Positions 32,957-41,919 of a stretch of 64,000 nucleotides of DNA are shown piece after piece. The stretch is from contig JAJVHY010000022.1 of assembly GCA_022072455.1 (NCBI GenBank), positions 1 through 64,000 of the forward strand, read 5' to 3'. The stretch comes from Verrucomicrobiia bacterium (lineage in GTDB: Bacteria; Verrucomicrobiota; Verrucomicrobiia; Palsa-1439). Below the pieces are notes generated by a model. The model ran no database searches. It was given only the letters and a program-made list of their open reading frames with translations, and was not told the origin of the DNA. A program made the position numbers and the translations under genes. Positions within the stretch are counted from its first letter, which is position 1. Every line of letters starts with the position of its first letter.

Positions 32957-34552
32957 TCACGGCCCGGTGATCGTCAACACCTGCCCAGCCGCGACCAACC
33001 GCTCCCGCAATGACCGGTAATCCACCTCCTGCACCGCACACTGCGCGCTCAACGCGAGGACGGCCGCTTCGGCGGTGGATTCACCCAACACCATGAACAC
33101 CGGCTCCATCCGCACCGAGCCATAGCAAATGTGGCTGGCCGAGAGGCAAACCGGCACGAGCAGATTCTCGCATTCGCCGCGTTTCGGAGTGATGCTCCGG
33201 TACGAGACGGGGTACGGCCCGGCCGGCAGTTGCTGGACATCGCCCTCGTTGACCACGCGCGCTTTCCCGTTTTCAATTTTCACAAACCGGGCACAGTTGT
33301 GCGAATCCATCTGATAACTCCCCATGCCAACCGAATCGTCAACGATCCGCTTCAACAGGCAATCCGCCTCCGTCAACACGTAGTCGCTGACCATGCGCCG
33401 CGCTTCACGGATGTAGAGCTGATGCGGCCAGTGGCCGGTGTCCGTGAATTCGTCCTTCGGCAATCCCCACCGCCGATACGCCTGGCGGTACCGCTCGGGA
33501 ATCTCCGGCGCGTTGGCCATGTGCCAGTAGTACCCCATCTGATAGTTGACGTGCCGCTGGAAGATTATCTCGCGTGTCGCGTAGTCGGCCTGAGGCCAGT
33601 CGTGGTTCGCGCCAATGAAATCGCTGGAGACCGGACCGTGGTTGTTCGTGTCCGTCTTGAAAAATCCGCCGGGAGTTTTTGTCTCTAAAATATCGAACTT
33701 CTCCGGCACGGTTTCCCGTCCGGCGCGAATCTGCTCGTTATAATCGTCCTTCGCGCCATTGAACCAGCGCGTCGCCAGCACATAGTGCAGCGGATCGAAG
33801 TCCACCGGCTTCGGCCACGCGATCTTCAAGGCCGGATCGTCGGTCATGCACATGCGGAAATTGTAGGCCTGGACGCGTTGGTCGCCTTCGCCTTGCCGGC
33901 GGGAGAGATCTTCGGCCACGATGCCCGGCAAGAGTTTGCCATCCAAGTACGGATCCACCGGATGACTGAACTGGTGCTTGGAGTGGATTTGGATGCCGTT
34001 GATCGTCTCGCCGTACTTGGCGTTGCCTTCGCGGCCGACAGTGTAGGTCACCCCGGTTTTCGCCATTAAATCGCCTTCATACGACGCATCAATGAACATC
34101 GCCGCCTCGACACGCAACCCGCCGAGCAGTGTGATCGCCGTGATGCGTTTTCCGGACATTTCGACCTTGTCGAGATACTGACAAAACCGGACCGGCACTT
34201 TCGCTTCCGCGACATACCGGTTGATGACGCGTTCGGCGGTGCTCGGCCAGAATGCCCATTCCTCCTCCTTGCCCGTTTCGCGTCCGAGATCACGGTAAAA
34301 CTGCCGGGCCATGCCGCCGATGACGTGCTTCTTGCCGTAATCCGTCCAACCAAGACCACCAGTCGTCAATCCGCCGAGGTGTTTGCCGGGTTGCAGCAGG
34401 ATGACCGATTTGCCAAGTCGTGCCGCTTTAACCGCGGCGATGACGCCCGATGCGTTCCCCCCGTACACACAAATTTCGGCGCGAACCGTTTCGTTTGTGC
34501 GGTGAATCCAAGTGGGGTCGTAGTAGTGCAAACCGGTCAGATCAATGGGCAT
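32957..34552 (-). CDS. FAD-dependent oxidoreductase
   Basis: A 531-residue flavoprotein of the FAD-dependent oxidoreductase family common in planctomycetes and verrucomicrobia. The dinucleotide fold is at 26-55 (AEICVYGGNASGVIAAVKAA, with GGNASG in place of the usual GxGxxG). It is followed by GGLTTGGLGWTD, AMFIDASYEGDLMAKTGV and a C-terminal STAEAAVLAL near the FAD site. Substrate is unknown; related proteins sit in polysaccharide- and sugar-degradation loci. I used the ATG at 34552 because the frame upstream has no fold content. The GH4 glycosidase gene lies further along on the same strand. Confidence 0.85.
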   Translation of the reverse strand: MPIDLTGLHYYDPTWIHRTNETVRAEICVYGGNASGVIAAVKAARLGKSVILLQPGKHLGGLTTGGLGWTDYGKKHVIGGMARQFYRDLGRETGKEEEWAFWPSTAERVINRYVAEAKVPVRFCQYLDKVEMSGKRITAITLLGGLRVEAAMFIDASYEGDLMAKTGVTYTVGREGNAKYGETINGIQIHSKHQFSHPVDPYLDGKLLPGIVAEDLSRRQGEGDQRVQAYNFRMCMTDDPALKIAWPKPVDFDPLHYVLATRWFNGAKDDYNEQIRAGRETVPEKFDILETKTPGGFFKTDTNNHGPVSSDFIGANHDWPQADYATREIIFQRHVNYQMGYYWHMANAPEIPERYRQAYRRWGLPKDEFTDTGHWPHQLYIREARRMVSDYVLTEADCLLKRIVDDSVGMGSYQMDSHNCARFVKIENGKARVVNEGDVQQLPAGPYPVSYRSITPKRGECENLLVPVCLSASHICYGSVRMEPVFMVLGESTAEAAVLALSAQCAVQEVDYRSLRERLVAAGQVLTITGP

Positions 34553-34625
34553 GCGGGTTCTATAACAACGAATTCGGCCACCGGCAATCTCCCGGATTGG
34601 CCGGTAGTGTCCGAATTTATGCGCA

Positions 34626-34692
34626 TCGGAGGGACGCGCTTCTGCGCGTGTCCATTCACGAAAAGAGGCCATGCAGAAGCGTGGCCCTCCGA
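34626..34692. repeat. Palindromic repeat, intergenic copy
   Basis: A 67-bp element with ends TCGGAGGGACGCGCTTCT and the complement of TCGGAGGGCCACGCTTCT. It is the same element as that inside phrB and lies between the FAD oxidoreductase gene and the receiver remnant. Confidence 0.8.
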
Positions 34693-34781
34693 ATCAGGCA
34701 CTACCGACTGGCCAAGCGGACAAAACGCCCAACGTCCTACGGCGCAAGCAGTGGGGGATGCCGCCTGCTATTGAACCCGGC

Positions 34782-34990
34782 ATGATGCTGGCAATGTTTT
34801 TGTGGATGGGGGTGGTCTTCTGTCTCGCCGCGGCGCGACCGGCACCGAAACGCATTCCCGAAAACGATCCGCGCGCCGAAATTCACCAAGCGGGCATCTC
34901 GCGAAACCATTCCGCAGCGAGACACTGATTGACCGGGTGCATCACGAAGTGCTGCCCCAGCCGGTCAGTCCGCAGCTAGTGCCGGCGTAA
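34782..34990 (+). pseudogene. Deletion remnant of a membrane-tethered receiver protein
   Basis: The first codons read MMLAMFLWMGVVFCLAAARP, nearly the same as the protein at 29102. After about 40 codons this frame meets a stop at 34926. In the next frame the end of a receiver domain is plain: GHLAKPFRSETLIDRVHHEV, then LPQPV, matching GYLPKPFRFEDLLVRVNDEI of the intact gene. The middle of the receiver, including the phospho-acceptor Asp, is gone, and the two ends are out of frame. This is a clear internal deletion, so no functional receiver can be made. Confidence 0.8.
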
Positions 34991-36550
34991 TTACTTCCCC
35001 TTCGCCGCATCCTTCGCCCGCTGCGCGGCGGCTTTGTCGGCCGCGAGAACACTTGCTTCCTTCGTCTTGCGCAACTCGGTCACCGATTTGACCTTGAGCC
35101 GCGCGGCGCCGCGCCACTTCAACAGTTTCACGCGTTTGCATTTCGCCAGCCGCTTTTTCGCCGCGGCCACAGAACCGTTGGCGCGATATTGCGGCAGCCA
35201 CTGCGCTTGCGCGACGAGCATTTCGTCCACCATCTGCCAGATTTGTTCCGGGTCGCAAATGGCCGCGGTCAACGGATCGTGCAACACCGCCTGTTTGAGC
35301 AGCAGCGCGTCGCCGGTCACCGCCGCGCGGACGCTCATGCGCTGAACGTTGATGCTGGCGGTGCAAGTCGCGGCGCACGCCAGCGGCAAATCGCCGACGG
35401 GCGTGAGATGGATGCCGAACTTGTCCACATAACCCGGCGCTTCAATGATCGAATCCGCCGGCAAGTTCGAGATGCACCCGTGATTGCGGAGGTTGAAATG
35501 ACCGCGGTACACACGGCCGGTTTCCTGCGCCTCGATGATATAGCTGCCGTGTTCGCTGCTGCGTTCATCCTGGGTGATGGGCTTGCCGGCTTCGGCGAGC
35601 CACTTCGGGAAATCGGTCTTGAACCAACCCTGCCCTTCCGTGCAGACGCGCAGGTAACCGCCGGTCTCACCATTGATCCACGATGAGAGATCAATCCAGT
35701 GGTGGATCTTCTTCGGGTCTTTGCGATACCACGGAACGTATTCGCTGAGATGACCGTTGGACTCGGTGCTGTAGTAGCCAAACCGGCGCAGCACATCAAT
35801 CCGCACCTTCTCCGTCTGGCGCAGGTGCGGATGTTTCTCGAACGCTTCCAACAATTCCGCGCCAGTCACCGGCCGCCCGTTGTAGAGGATGGACGTGTAC
35901 CACGTCTGGTGATTGATGCCGGCGCAGATGATCTCCGTGCGTTGCCGGCGGCGCGCGCGATCGTGCCAGCCGAAATCGGGGTCGCCATGCAGCCGCGCCA
36001 GCACCATGTCAATCTGCGCCCAACCGCCTTCGACGCCATGACAGAGACCGACGACGTTCACGCCGCCGTAATCAATCGCCGCCCAAGTGTTCATCGCCAT
36101 CGGGTTGGCGTAATTGAGAAACAACGCGCCCGGCTTCGCGACTTCCCGGATGTCGCGACAAAAGTCGAGCACTTGCACGATATTCCGCTGCCCGTACATG
36201 ATGCCGCCGATGCAAAGCGTGTCGCCGACGCATTGGTCCACGCCGTACTTCAAGGGAATATCAATGTCCGTCGCGAACGCTTCGAGACCGCCGATGCGGG
36301 TGCAGTTGATGATGTAGTCCGCGCCTTCGAGCGCGCGGCGCCGGTCAGTCGTGCTGGTGATGGTGGCCGGGATTTTATTTTCGCGCAGATCCTTCTCGCA
36401 GAGTTGCGCGACCCGGCTGAGATTGTCTTTTGAAATGTCGGTGAACGCGAACTTCGTGTCCTGCAACTCCGGCACGCTGAGCATGTCGCGAAACAAACGC
36501 CGCGTGAAGCCAACGCTACCGGCGCCGATGAAAGCTACTTTGATGGGCAT
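34991..36550 (-). CDS. GH4 family glycosidase (alpha-galactosidase/glucosidase type)
   Basis: A 519-residue NAD- and metal-dependent glycosidase of family GH4. The N-terminal NAD fold is VAFIGAGSVGFTRRLF. Family stretches are INCTRIGGLEAF, FLNYANPMAMN and the metal site VVGLCHGVEGG (C170, H171), with H214 in GINHQTW. It should cleave alpha-galactosides or alpha-glucosides by an oxidation-elimination path. About 60 residues at the C-terminus are Lys/Ala/Arg-rich (KKRLAKCKRVKLLKWRGAAR and on), an addition not usual for the family. The start is the ATG at 36550, with the fold at once. Confidence 0.92.
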   Translation of the reverse strand: MPIKVAFIGAGSVGFTRRLFRDMLSVPELQDTKFAFTDISKDNLSRVAQLCEKDLRENKIPATITSTTDRRRALEGADYIINCTRIGGLEAFATDIDIPLKYGVDQCVGDTLCIGGIMYGQRNIVQVLDFCRDIREVAKPGALFLNYANPMAMNTWAAIDYGGVNVVGLCHGVEGGWAQIDMVLARLHGDPDFGWHDRARRRQRTEIICAGINHQTWYTSILYNGRPVTGAELLEAFEKHPHLRQTEKVRIDVLRRFGYYSTESNGHLSEYVPWYRKDPKKIHHWIDLSSWINGETGGYLRVCTEGQGWFKTDFPKWLAEAGKPITQDERSSEHGSYIIEAQETGRVYRGHFNLRNHGCISNLPADSIIEAPGYVDKFGIHLTPVGDLPLACAATCTASINVQRMSVRAAVTGDALLLKQAVLHDPLTAAICDPEQIWQMVDEMLVAQAQWLPQYRANGSVAAAKKRLAKCKRVKLLKWRGAARLKVKSVTELRKTKEASVLAADKAAAQRAKDAAKGK

Positions 36551-36605
36551 GAGGAAATCTCCCTGTGGTGATAATTTCGCGGCATCTTAGGCGCCGCACC
36601 ACCAT

Positions 36606-37901
36606 TTACAATTTCTTTCTCGGCACCTGGTGAGCCGCCTGGGCCGCGATCATCAATTCGATGGTGCGTTGCGTGGCGCCGACGTTGCGGGCGATGACCG
36701 CTTGCGCGGCGGTCACGATTTTCGCGCGGAGTTGCTCATCTCGGCCAAGGTCGCGCACGGCGTGTTGGAGTTCGTACGGGTCTTGCACCTGGACGACGGC
36801 GCCGGCAGTCAGAAATTCGGCGGTGATCGCTTTGAAGTTTTGCATGTTCGGACCACAGATGACCGGGTGTCCACTGGCGGCAGCTTCGACGATGTTCTGG
36901 CCGCCAATCCCGACGAGACTCTTCCCGACGAAAATCACCGTCGCGACACGGTAGAACGATTTCAATTCGCCGGTGGTGTTGACGAGGAGGCAGGCCGGCG
37001 AATGAACCGGCCCGCCGTTTTTTCGCAAGGTCATGACGACCCCCTTGCGCTTGGCCAATTCGATGATTTCCGGGGTGCGCTCGACGTGCCGGGGGACGAG
37101 CACGAGAAAAACTTCCGGCATTTGTTTCAGGAGATCGAACAGAATGTCCTCCTCGCCCGGATGCGTGCTGCCGGCGACCAGCACGGGGCGCGATTCGGCA
37201 ACACCGAGGTCGCGCAGGATTTGCCGGGGATCAATGGTCTGGTGGCCGGGCTGGGGCAGCGAAGCGTCGTATTTGAGGTTGCCGGTGAGTTCCACGCGCG
37301 GGGCGCCAAACCGCCGGAAGTTCGCGGCATCTTCAGCGCTCTGTGCGCAGACGAGGGTGAGGTTGGCGAAGACGGACCGGAAGAGCCAGCCGAGCTTCGC
37401 ATGCCGGCGGGCGGACCGCGGCGACATGCGGGCGTTAATGAGAAAGACCGGCACCCGACGGCGCGCGGCTTCCCAGACGTGGTTCGGCCAGATTTCTGAT
37501 TCCATCAGCACGACCAAGTCCGGCGCGATGAGATCGTAGGCGCGGCGCACGGGCGCCGGGAAGTCTTGTGGGAAGTACAATAACGTGACGTCAGCCGGCA
37601 GTCGTTCGCGAGCGAGCGCGTAGCCGGTCGAGGTCGTGGTGGTGAGGACGACTTGGAGGCCGCGTTCGCGGAGCGCGGCGATGATGAGCAGCGCAATGTT
37701 GACTTCGCCGACGCTGACGGCTTGCAGCCAGGCGCGCCGGCCGGGCTTGGCAGCGAGACGTTGGCGGAGTTCGGGCGAATAGCACCCGAACCGTTGCGTG
37801 AAATTTTCCCGGTACTTGCCGCGTTTCCACATCTTGTAGAGGAAACCGGGGCTGAGCAGGACGAATCCCAGCGTATACAAGATAGTATAAAGCAACCGCA
37901 T
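36606..37901 (-). CDS. waaA: 3-deoxy-D-manno-octulosonic acid transferase WaaA
   Basis: A 431-residue GT-B enzyme that adds Kdo to lipid A at the inner face of the cytoplasmic membrane. It has one N-terminal membrane segment (LYTILYTLGFVLLSPGFLY), the acceptor half with WLQAVSVGEVNIALLI and LLYFPQDFPAPVRRAYD, then LVLMESEIWPN, and the CMP-Kdo half with GSTHPGEEDILFDLL and FVGKSLVGIGGQNIVEAAA. Length is normal. It shows that the organism makes LPS. It is last of a three-gene run (DUF167, hydrolase, waaA). Confidence 0.95.
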   Translation of the reverse strand: MRLLYTILYTLGFVLLSPGFLYKMWKRGKYRENFTQRFGCYSPELRQRLAAKPGRRAWLQAVSVGEVNIALLIIAALRERGLQVVLTTTTSTGYALARERLPADVTLLYFPQDFPAPVRRAYDLIAPDLVVLMESEIWPNHVWEAARRRVPVFLINARMSPRSARRHAKLGWLFRSVFANLTLVCAQSAEDAANFRRFGAPRVELTGNLKYDASLPQPGHQTIDPRQILRDLGVAESRPVLVAGSTHPGEEDILFDLLKQMPEVFLVLVPRHVERTPEIIELAKRKGVVMTLRKNGGPVHSPACLLVNTTGELKSFYRVATVIFVGKSLVGIGGQNIVEAAASGHPVICGPNMQNFKAITAEFLTAGAVVQVQDPYELQHAVRDLGRDEQLRAKIVTAAQAVIARNVGATQRTIELMIAAQAAHQVPRKKL

Positions 37902-37913
37902 GCCGCGGCGACT

Positions 37914-38657
37914 TTAACGGAAGATTTCCGCAAAAAACAACTTCATTGCTTCCCACGACCGTTTGTCGGCGCGTTCGTTGTAGGCGGCACCTTTGGAATT
38001 CGCCTGGGGATTGGTGAAGGAATGGACGGCGCCGCTGTACTTGATCAGTTGCCAGTCCACGCCGGCATCGGTCATTTCCTTCTCGAATCCGGCCACTTCC
38101 GCCGGCGGAACATACGGGTCGTCGGCACCGTGGAGAACGAGCACTTTGCCTTTGATCTGTTTCGCGTCCGCCGGTGTCGGCGAGTCGAGTCCGCCGTGAA
38201 AACTGACGACGCCGGCAACCTCGGCGCCGCTGCGGGCGAGTTCGAGTACGGTGGTGCCGCCGAAACAATAACCGATGGCGGCCATGCGTTTGGGGTCGAC
38301 GGCGGCATTATTTCGCAAATAGTCATGCGCCGCGCGGATCCGGGCGCGCAAGAGTGCGCGGTCAGCCTTGAACTTGCCGGCTTGGGCGCCGGCTTCCTGC
38401 GCGTTTGCCGGGCGGACGCCTTTGCCGTAGATGTCCACGGCAAACGCGACGTAGCCGAGTTTCGCCAGTTCATCGGCCTTGGCCATCGAGAACGGGCCGT
38501 TGCCCATCCAGTCGTGGACGATGAGGACGGCGGGATGTTTGCCGGGGACAGTTGCGCCGGCGAGGTAGCCTTCGCACGTGGTGTCGCCGGCCTTGTATTC
38601 GATCAAGCCGGCGTGGCAGTTGAGGGCGACCAAGAGGATGATGCTGAGGTATTTCAT
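37914..38657 (-). CDS. Exported dienelactone hydrolase family protein
   Basis: A 247-residue alpha/beta hydrolase. A short signal peptide (MKYLSIILLVALNCHAG) places it outside the cytoplasm; dienelactone hydrolases of aromatic degradation are cytosolic. The nucleophile Cys is in IGYCFGGTTVLEL, the Asp in VLHGADDPYVPP and the His in YSGAVHSFTN. The physiological substrate is unknown. It overlaps the DUF167 gene by four bases and precedes waaA by 12 bases. Confidence 0.9.
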   Translation of the reverse strand: MKYLSIILLVALNCHAGLIEYKAGDTTCEGYLAGATVPGKHPAVLIVHDWMGNGPFSMAKADELAKLGYVAFAVDIYGKGVRPANAQEAGAQAGKFKADRALLRARIRAAHDYLRNNAAVDPKRMAAIGYCFGGTTVLELARSGAEVAGVVSFHGGLDSPTPADAKQIKGKVLVLHGADDPYVPPAEVAGFEKEMTDAGVDWQLIKYSGAVHSFTNPQANSKGAAYNERADKRSWEAMKLFFAEIFR

Positions 38658-38875
38658 GATTGGATCTCCACCAGTTTATGGCGACTCGTTTGACCGTGAA
38701 CGATTGTCACCGCGCGTTTCGCGACACCAAAATGTCCGGCCACAGCTTCAATCACGGCGGCATTTGCGCGGCCGTCGGTGGCGGGCTCGCGGACCTTGAC
38801 GGCCAGCGCTCCAGCCGCGGTTAGTTCGATGTGGGGTCGTTTCGCGCGCGGCGTGACCTTCACTTGGATTCGCAT
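38654..38875 (-). CDS. DUF167 (YggU-like) protein
   Basis: A 73-residue protein with the DUF167 pattern: RIQVKVTPRAKRPHIEL, then VKVREPATDGRANAAVIEAV and KRAVTIVHGQTSRHKLVEI. The family is conserved and small, with unknown function. Its stop overlaps the hydrolase ATG by four bases, so the two are coupled. The start is the ATG at 38875. Confidence 0.9.
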   Translation of the reverse strand: MRIQVKVTPRAKRPHIELTAAGALAVKVREPATDGRANAAVIEAVAGHFGVAKRAVTIVHGQTSRHKLVEIQS

Positions 38876-39024
38876 ACGGGGATAAGTTTAGCGCACTTAA
38901 GCGGAAATGGCTATGGCCGACAGGTTGGCACGATTTTGACAAGTTGGCAGGCAGAACGACCGGTTTTGACGGGTTCGCAAGTGAGATTATCCGCGGCATG
39001 CGTCCTGCAAAAGGGGGACATACC

Positions 39025-41760
39025 ATGCAGACCAAGAATGATGCGACCAAGCCGGCCTGGTCTCCGTCACGGAGCCGGCGGGATTTATTCAGCATCAGTC
39101 TTCTGGCCGTCTTTGTCTTTACAATGGCCTACTATTTCGAAGTGCATGCTCGGTTGGAGGTGTGGGTCTTGAGTCTGGGGATTGACCGGTGGCAGTTGAA
39201 TGCCTTGGAGTTGTTCGTGGCGATTGCCGGGCTGGCCGTGGCGGTGTTCGCGTGGCGCCGCTGGCAGGAATTGCGCCGGACGCTCCGGCTCCAGCAAGTG
39301 ACGGAAGCAAAATTGCACGACCGGACCGCCTACCTCGAACTCCAACAAGTCCTGGCCACCACCGCCAACGAAGCCACCAGTCCCACCGCGGCCTTACAAG
39401 ATGCATTGGACAGTGTCTGCGCCTATACCGGCTGGCAGGTGGGCCATGTTTTTTTCGTGAACCCAGGTCCGCCCGTGACCCTCACCCCGGCGGATATCTG
39501 GCATCTCAACGACCCGACCCGCTACGCTGCCTTTCAGGAACAGACGCGTGCCAGCCGGTTCACTCCCGGCACCGGACTGCCGGGCTTGGTGTTCACGCAG
39601 CGCAAGGCGGTTTGGATGGAGGATGTCGATTGGCTCGCCGGCATCACCCGCGCCAGCAGCGCCCAAGCGGCCGGCTTGCGGGCCGGGTTTGCGTTCCCGG
39701 TCTGGATCGGCACTGAAATCGTCGCCGTGCTGGAGTTCTTCGCGGACCGGCCCGTACCGGCGAACCACCAGTTGCTGGCAGTGCTCAATTACGTCGGCAC
39801 GCAATTGGGCCGCGTCATCGAACGCGACCGGGCGGCGACGGCCCGGCAGCGGAGTGAAGCCACGTTTCGCGCGTTGATCGAGAACGCTTCGGACATCATC
39901 ACGATTTTGGCAGCGGATGGAACGATCCGCTATCAAAGCCCGGCCACCGAACGGTTGCTCGGGTACAAGCCTGACGAATTGGTGGGCACCAATGCGTTTA
40001 CGCTCGTCCACCCGGACGATCTCGCCCGGCTCCGGCAGACTTTTGCTGAAGGCCTGAGTCAGCCCGGCTGCATCCGCATGGCGGAATATCGCTACCGGCA
40101 CAAGGACGGGTCCTGGCGGACGCACGATGGGATCGGCCGCAACCTGCTCGACGATCCGACCATTGCCGGCATCGTCGTGAACTCGCGCGATATCACCGAC
40201 CGCAAACTGGCCGAAGACCAATTACACCTGCAAAGCTCCGCCCTCAGCGCCGCCGCCAACGGCATCGTCATCACCGGCGTGGACGGAACAATTCTGTGGG
40301 TCAACCCGGCTTTCACCACCCTGACCGGCTACACCAGCGCGGAAGTGATCGGCCAAAACCCGCGCCTGCTCAAATCCGGCACCCAACCCCCGGAATTCTA
40401 CGCCACCATGTGGCGGACGATCCACAGCGGGCAGGTCTGGCGCGGCGAAGTCACCAACCGCCGGAAAGACGGCACCGCTTACACGGAAGACATGACCATT
40501 ACCCCGGTCCGCGATGCGCAGGGCACCATCACGCATTTCATCGCCATCAAACAAGACGTCACCGACCGCCAACGCGATGCCAACGCCTTGCGTGAAAGCA
40601 ATCGCCGGTTGACCGCCGCCTTGGCCGAACTCAAAACCGCCGAGCAGCAAGTCATCCAGCAGGAACGCCTCCGCGCCCTGGGCACGATGGCCAGCGGCAT
40701 CGCGCATGATTTCAACAACTCACTGGCCTCGATCCTCGGCTTCAGCGAACTGCTCCTCCAGCGCCCCGCCAATTTGGATGACCGGGCCAAAACCCGCCGG
40801 TATCTGGAGTTGATGAACATCGCCGCCCGCGATGCCGGCACCATCGTCAGCCGCCTCCGCACGTTTTACCGGCACCGCGAGGATGATGAAGTGTTTCTCC
40901 CGGTGGATTTCAACCAACTGATTACCGAAGCCATCGCCCTCACCCGGCCCAAATGGGAAGCCGAATCGCAATCCCTGGGGCGCACCATCACGATGCACAC
41001 GGAGTTGGCGCCCCTGCCCTTGATTATCGGGAGCGGCGCCGACTTGCGCGAAGCGCTGACCAATTTGATCTTCAACGCCGTGGATGCGCTGCCGGCCGGC
41101 GGGAAGATCACGGTGCGCAGCCGCCGCTGTGACGGCCACATCGTCATCGAAGTCGCCGATACCGGCATCGGCATGTCCGCGGATGTCCGCCGGCGCTGTC
41201 TCGAACCGTTTTTCTCGACAAAGGGCGAAGGCGGAACCGGCCTGGGCTTGTCGATGGTCTACGGCATCCTCCAACGGCATGCCGGCCGGCTCGACATCCA
41301 GAGCGAACCGGGGCGCGGCACGACTTTCAGTCTGCAACTGCCCGTTCCGACCGAAGCCAAACTCACCGCCCTCAGCAAGACCACCCCGCCCGGGGCGCTC
41401 CGCCCCCTCCGGGTTCTGGTGGTGGACGACGAACCGGCCGTCCGCGACATCCTCGCCGAGTTTTTGGCCGGCGACGGTCACACCGTCCGGGTGGTGGCGG
41501 ACGGCCAGACCGCCCTCGCCGAATTTCGGGCCGACGCGTTCGACGTCGTCGTGATTGACCGTGCCATGCCGGGGATGAATGGCGACCAGCTCGCCGTTGC
41601 CTTGAAAGCCGACGCGCCCGACGTGCCGGTCATCATGTTGACGGGATTCGGCGCCATGATGCAAGCGGTCGACGAACAACCGGCTGGCGTGGATTTGGTC
41701 GTGTCGAAGCCGGTCACCATCCAGCAACTCCGCATCGCCCTCGCCCAAGTGACCGCGTAG
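39025..41760 (+). CDS. Hybrid sensor histidine kinase (GAF-PAS-PAS-HisKA-ATPase-receiver)
   Basis: A 911-residue sensor. Two membrane segments (21-39, 59-77) are followed by a GAF domain (about 105-265), two PAS domains (280-395, 405-515), the dimerisation helix with the phospho-His H561 in GIAHDFNNSLAS, an ATP-binding domain (to about 790; DTGIGMS, GTGLGLSMVYGI) and a C-terminal receiver (VLVVDDEPAVRD, VVIDRAMPGMNG). Signals unknown. I set the start at ATG 39025, right after a GGGGGA ribosome site. Upstream DNA (38925-38940) contains a sequence one base pair off the sigma-54 consensus. Confidence 0.92.
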   Translation: MQTKNDATKPAWSPSRSRRDLFSISLLAVFVFTMAYYFEVHARLEVWVLSLGIDRWQLNALELFVAIAGLAVAVFAWRRWQELRRTLRLQQVTEAKLHDRTAYLELQQVLATTANEATSPTAALQDALDSVCAYTGWQVGHVFFVNPGPPVTLTPADIWHLNDPTRYAAFQEQTRASRFTPGTGLPGLVFTQRKAVWMEDVDWLAGITRASSAQAAGLRAGFAFPVWIGTEIVAVLEFFADRPVPANHQLLAVLNYVGTQLGRVIERDRAATARQRSEATFRALIENASDIITILAADGTIRYQSPATERLLGYKPDELVGTNAFTLVHPDDLARLRQTFAEGLSQPGCIRMAEYRYRHKDGSWRTHDGIGRNLLDDPTIAGIVVNSRDITDRKLAEDQLHLQSSALSAAANGIVITGVDGTILWVNPAFTTLTGYTSAEVIGQNPRLLKSGTQPPEFYATMWRTIHSGQVWRGEVTNRRKDGTAYTEDMTITPVRDAQGTITHFIAIKQDVTDRQRDANALRESNRRLTAALAELKTAEQQVIQQERLRALGTMASGIAHDFNNSLASILGFSELLLQRPANLDDRAKTRRYLELMNIAARDAGTIVSRLRTFYRHREDDEVFLPVDFNQLITEAIALTRPKWEAESQSLGRTITMHTELAPLPLIIGSGADLREALTNLIFNAVDALPAGGKITVRSRRCDGHIVIEVADTGIGMSADVRRRCLEPFFSTKGEGGTGLGLSMVYGILQRHAGRLDIQSEPGRGTTFSLQLPVPTEAKLTALSKTTPPGALRPLRVLVVDDEPAVRDILAEFLAGDGHTVRVVADGQTALAEFRADAFDVVVIDRAMPGMNGDQLAVALKADAPDVPVIMLTGFGAMMQAVDEQPAGVDLVVSKPVTIQQLRIALAQVTA

Positions 41761-41791
41761 CCGGTCGGCTGACGCGCGGCGGCCCCGCCAC

Positions 41792-41824
41792 CGAGGGACG
41801 CGCAGGCGGGAGCGTGGCCCTCCG
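41792..41824. repeat. Shortened copy of the GGAGGGACGCGC palindrome
   Basis: CGAGGGACGCGC opens and GCGTGGCCCTCCG closes this 33-bp fragment, the two ends of the element at 23127 and 34626 with the middle missing. Confidence 0.6.
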
Positions 41825-41842
41825 AATGCGACGCGAGCCGGC

Positions 41843-41910
41843 TTGTAGCCGCGAGCCGGCTCGCGGCCTCCCCTGTACCCGCGAACCGCGAGCAGGCTCG
41901 CGGCTACAAA
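41843..41910. repeat. TTGTAGCCGCGAGC palindromic repeat
   Basis: TTGTAGCCGCGAGC at 41843 faces its complement, GCTCGCGGCTACAA, ending at 41909. Each arm also contains an inner inverted repeat (GCGAGCCGGCTCGC). It lies in the gene-poor stretch 41761-41919 next to a fragment of another repeat. Confidence 0.7.
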
Positions 41911-41919
41911 ACTGCCCCC

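Noticed and set aside
38925-38940. Sigma-54-like promoter TTGGCACGATTTTGAC before the hybrid kinase
   Set aside because: The GG and second element are ten bases apart as required, but the second pair is AC, not GC. One mismatch in an essential pair is too weak for a call.
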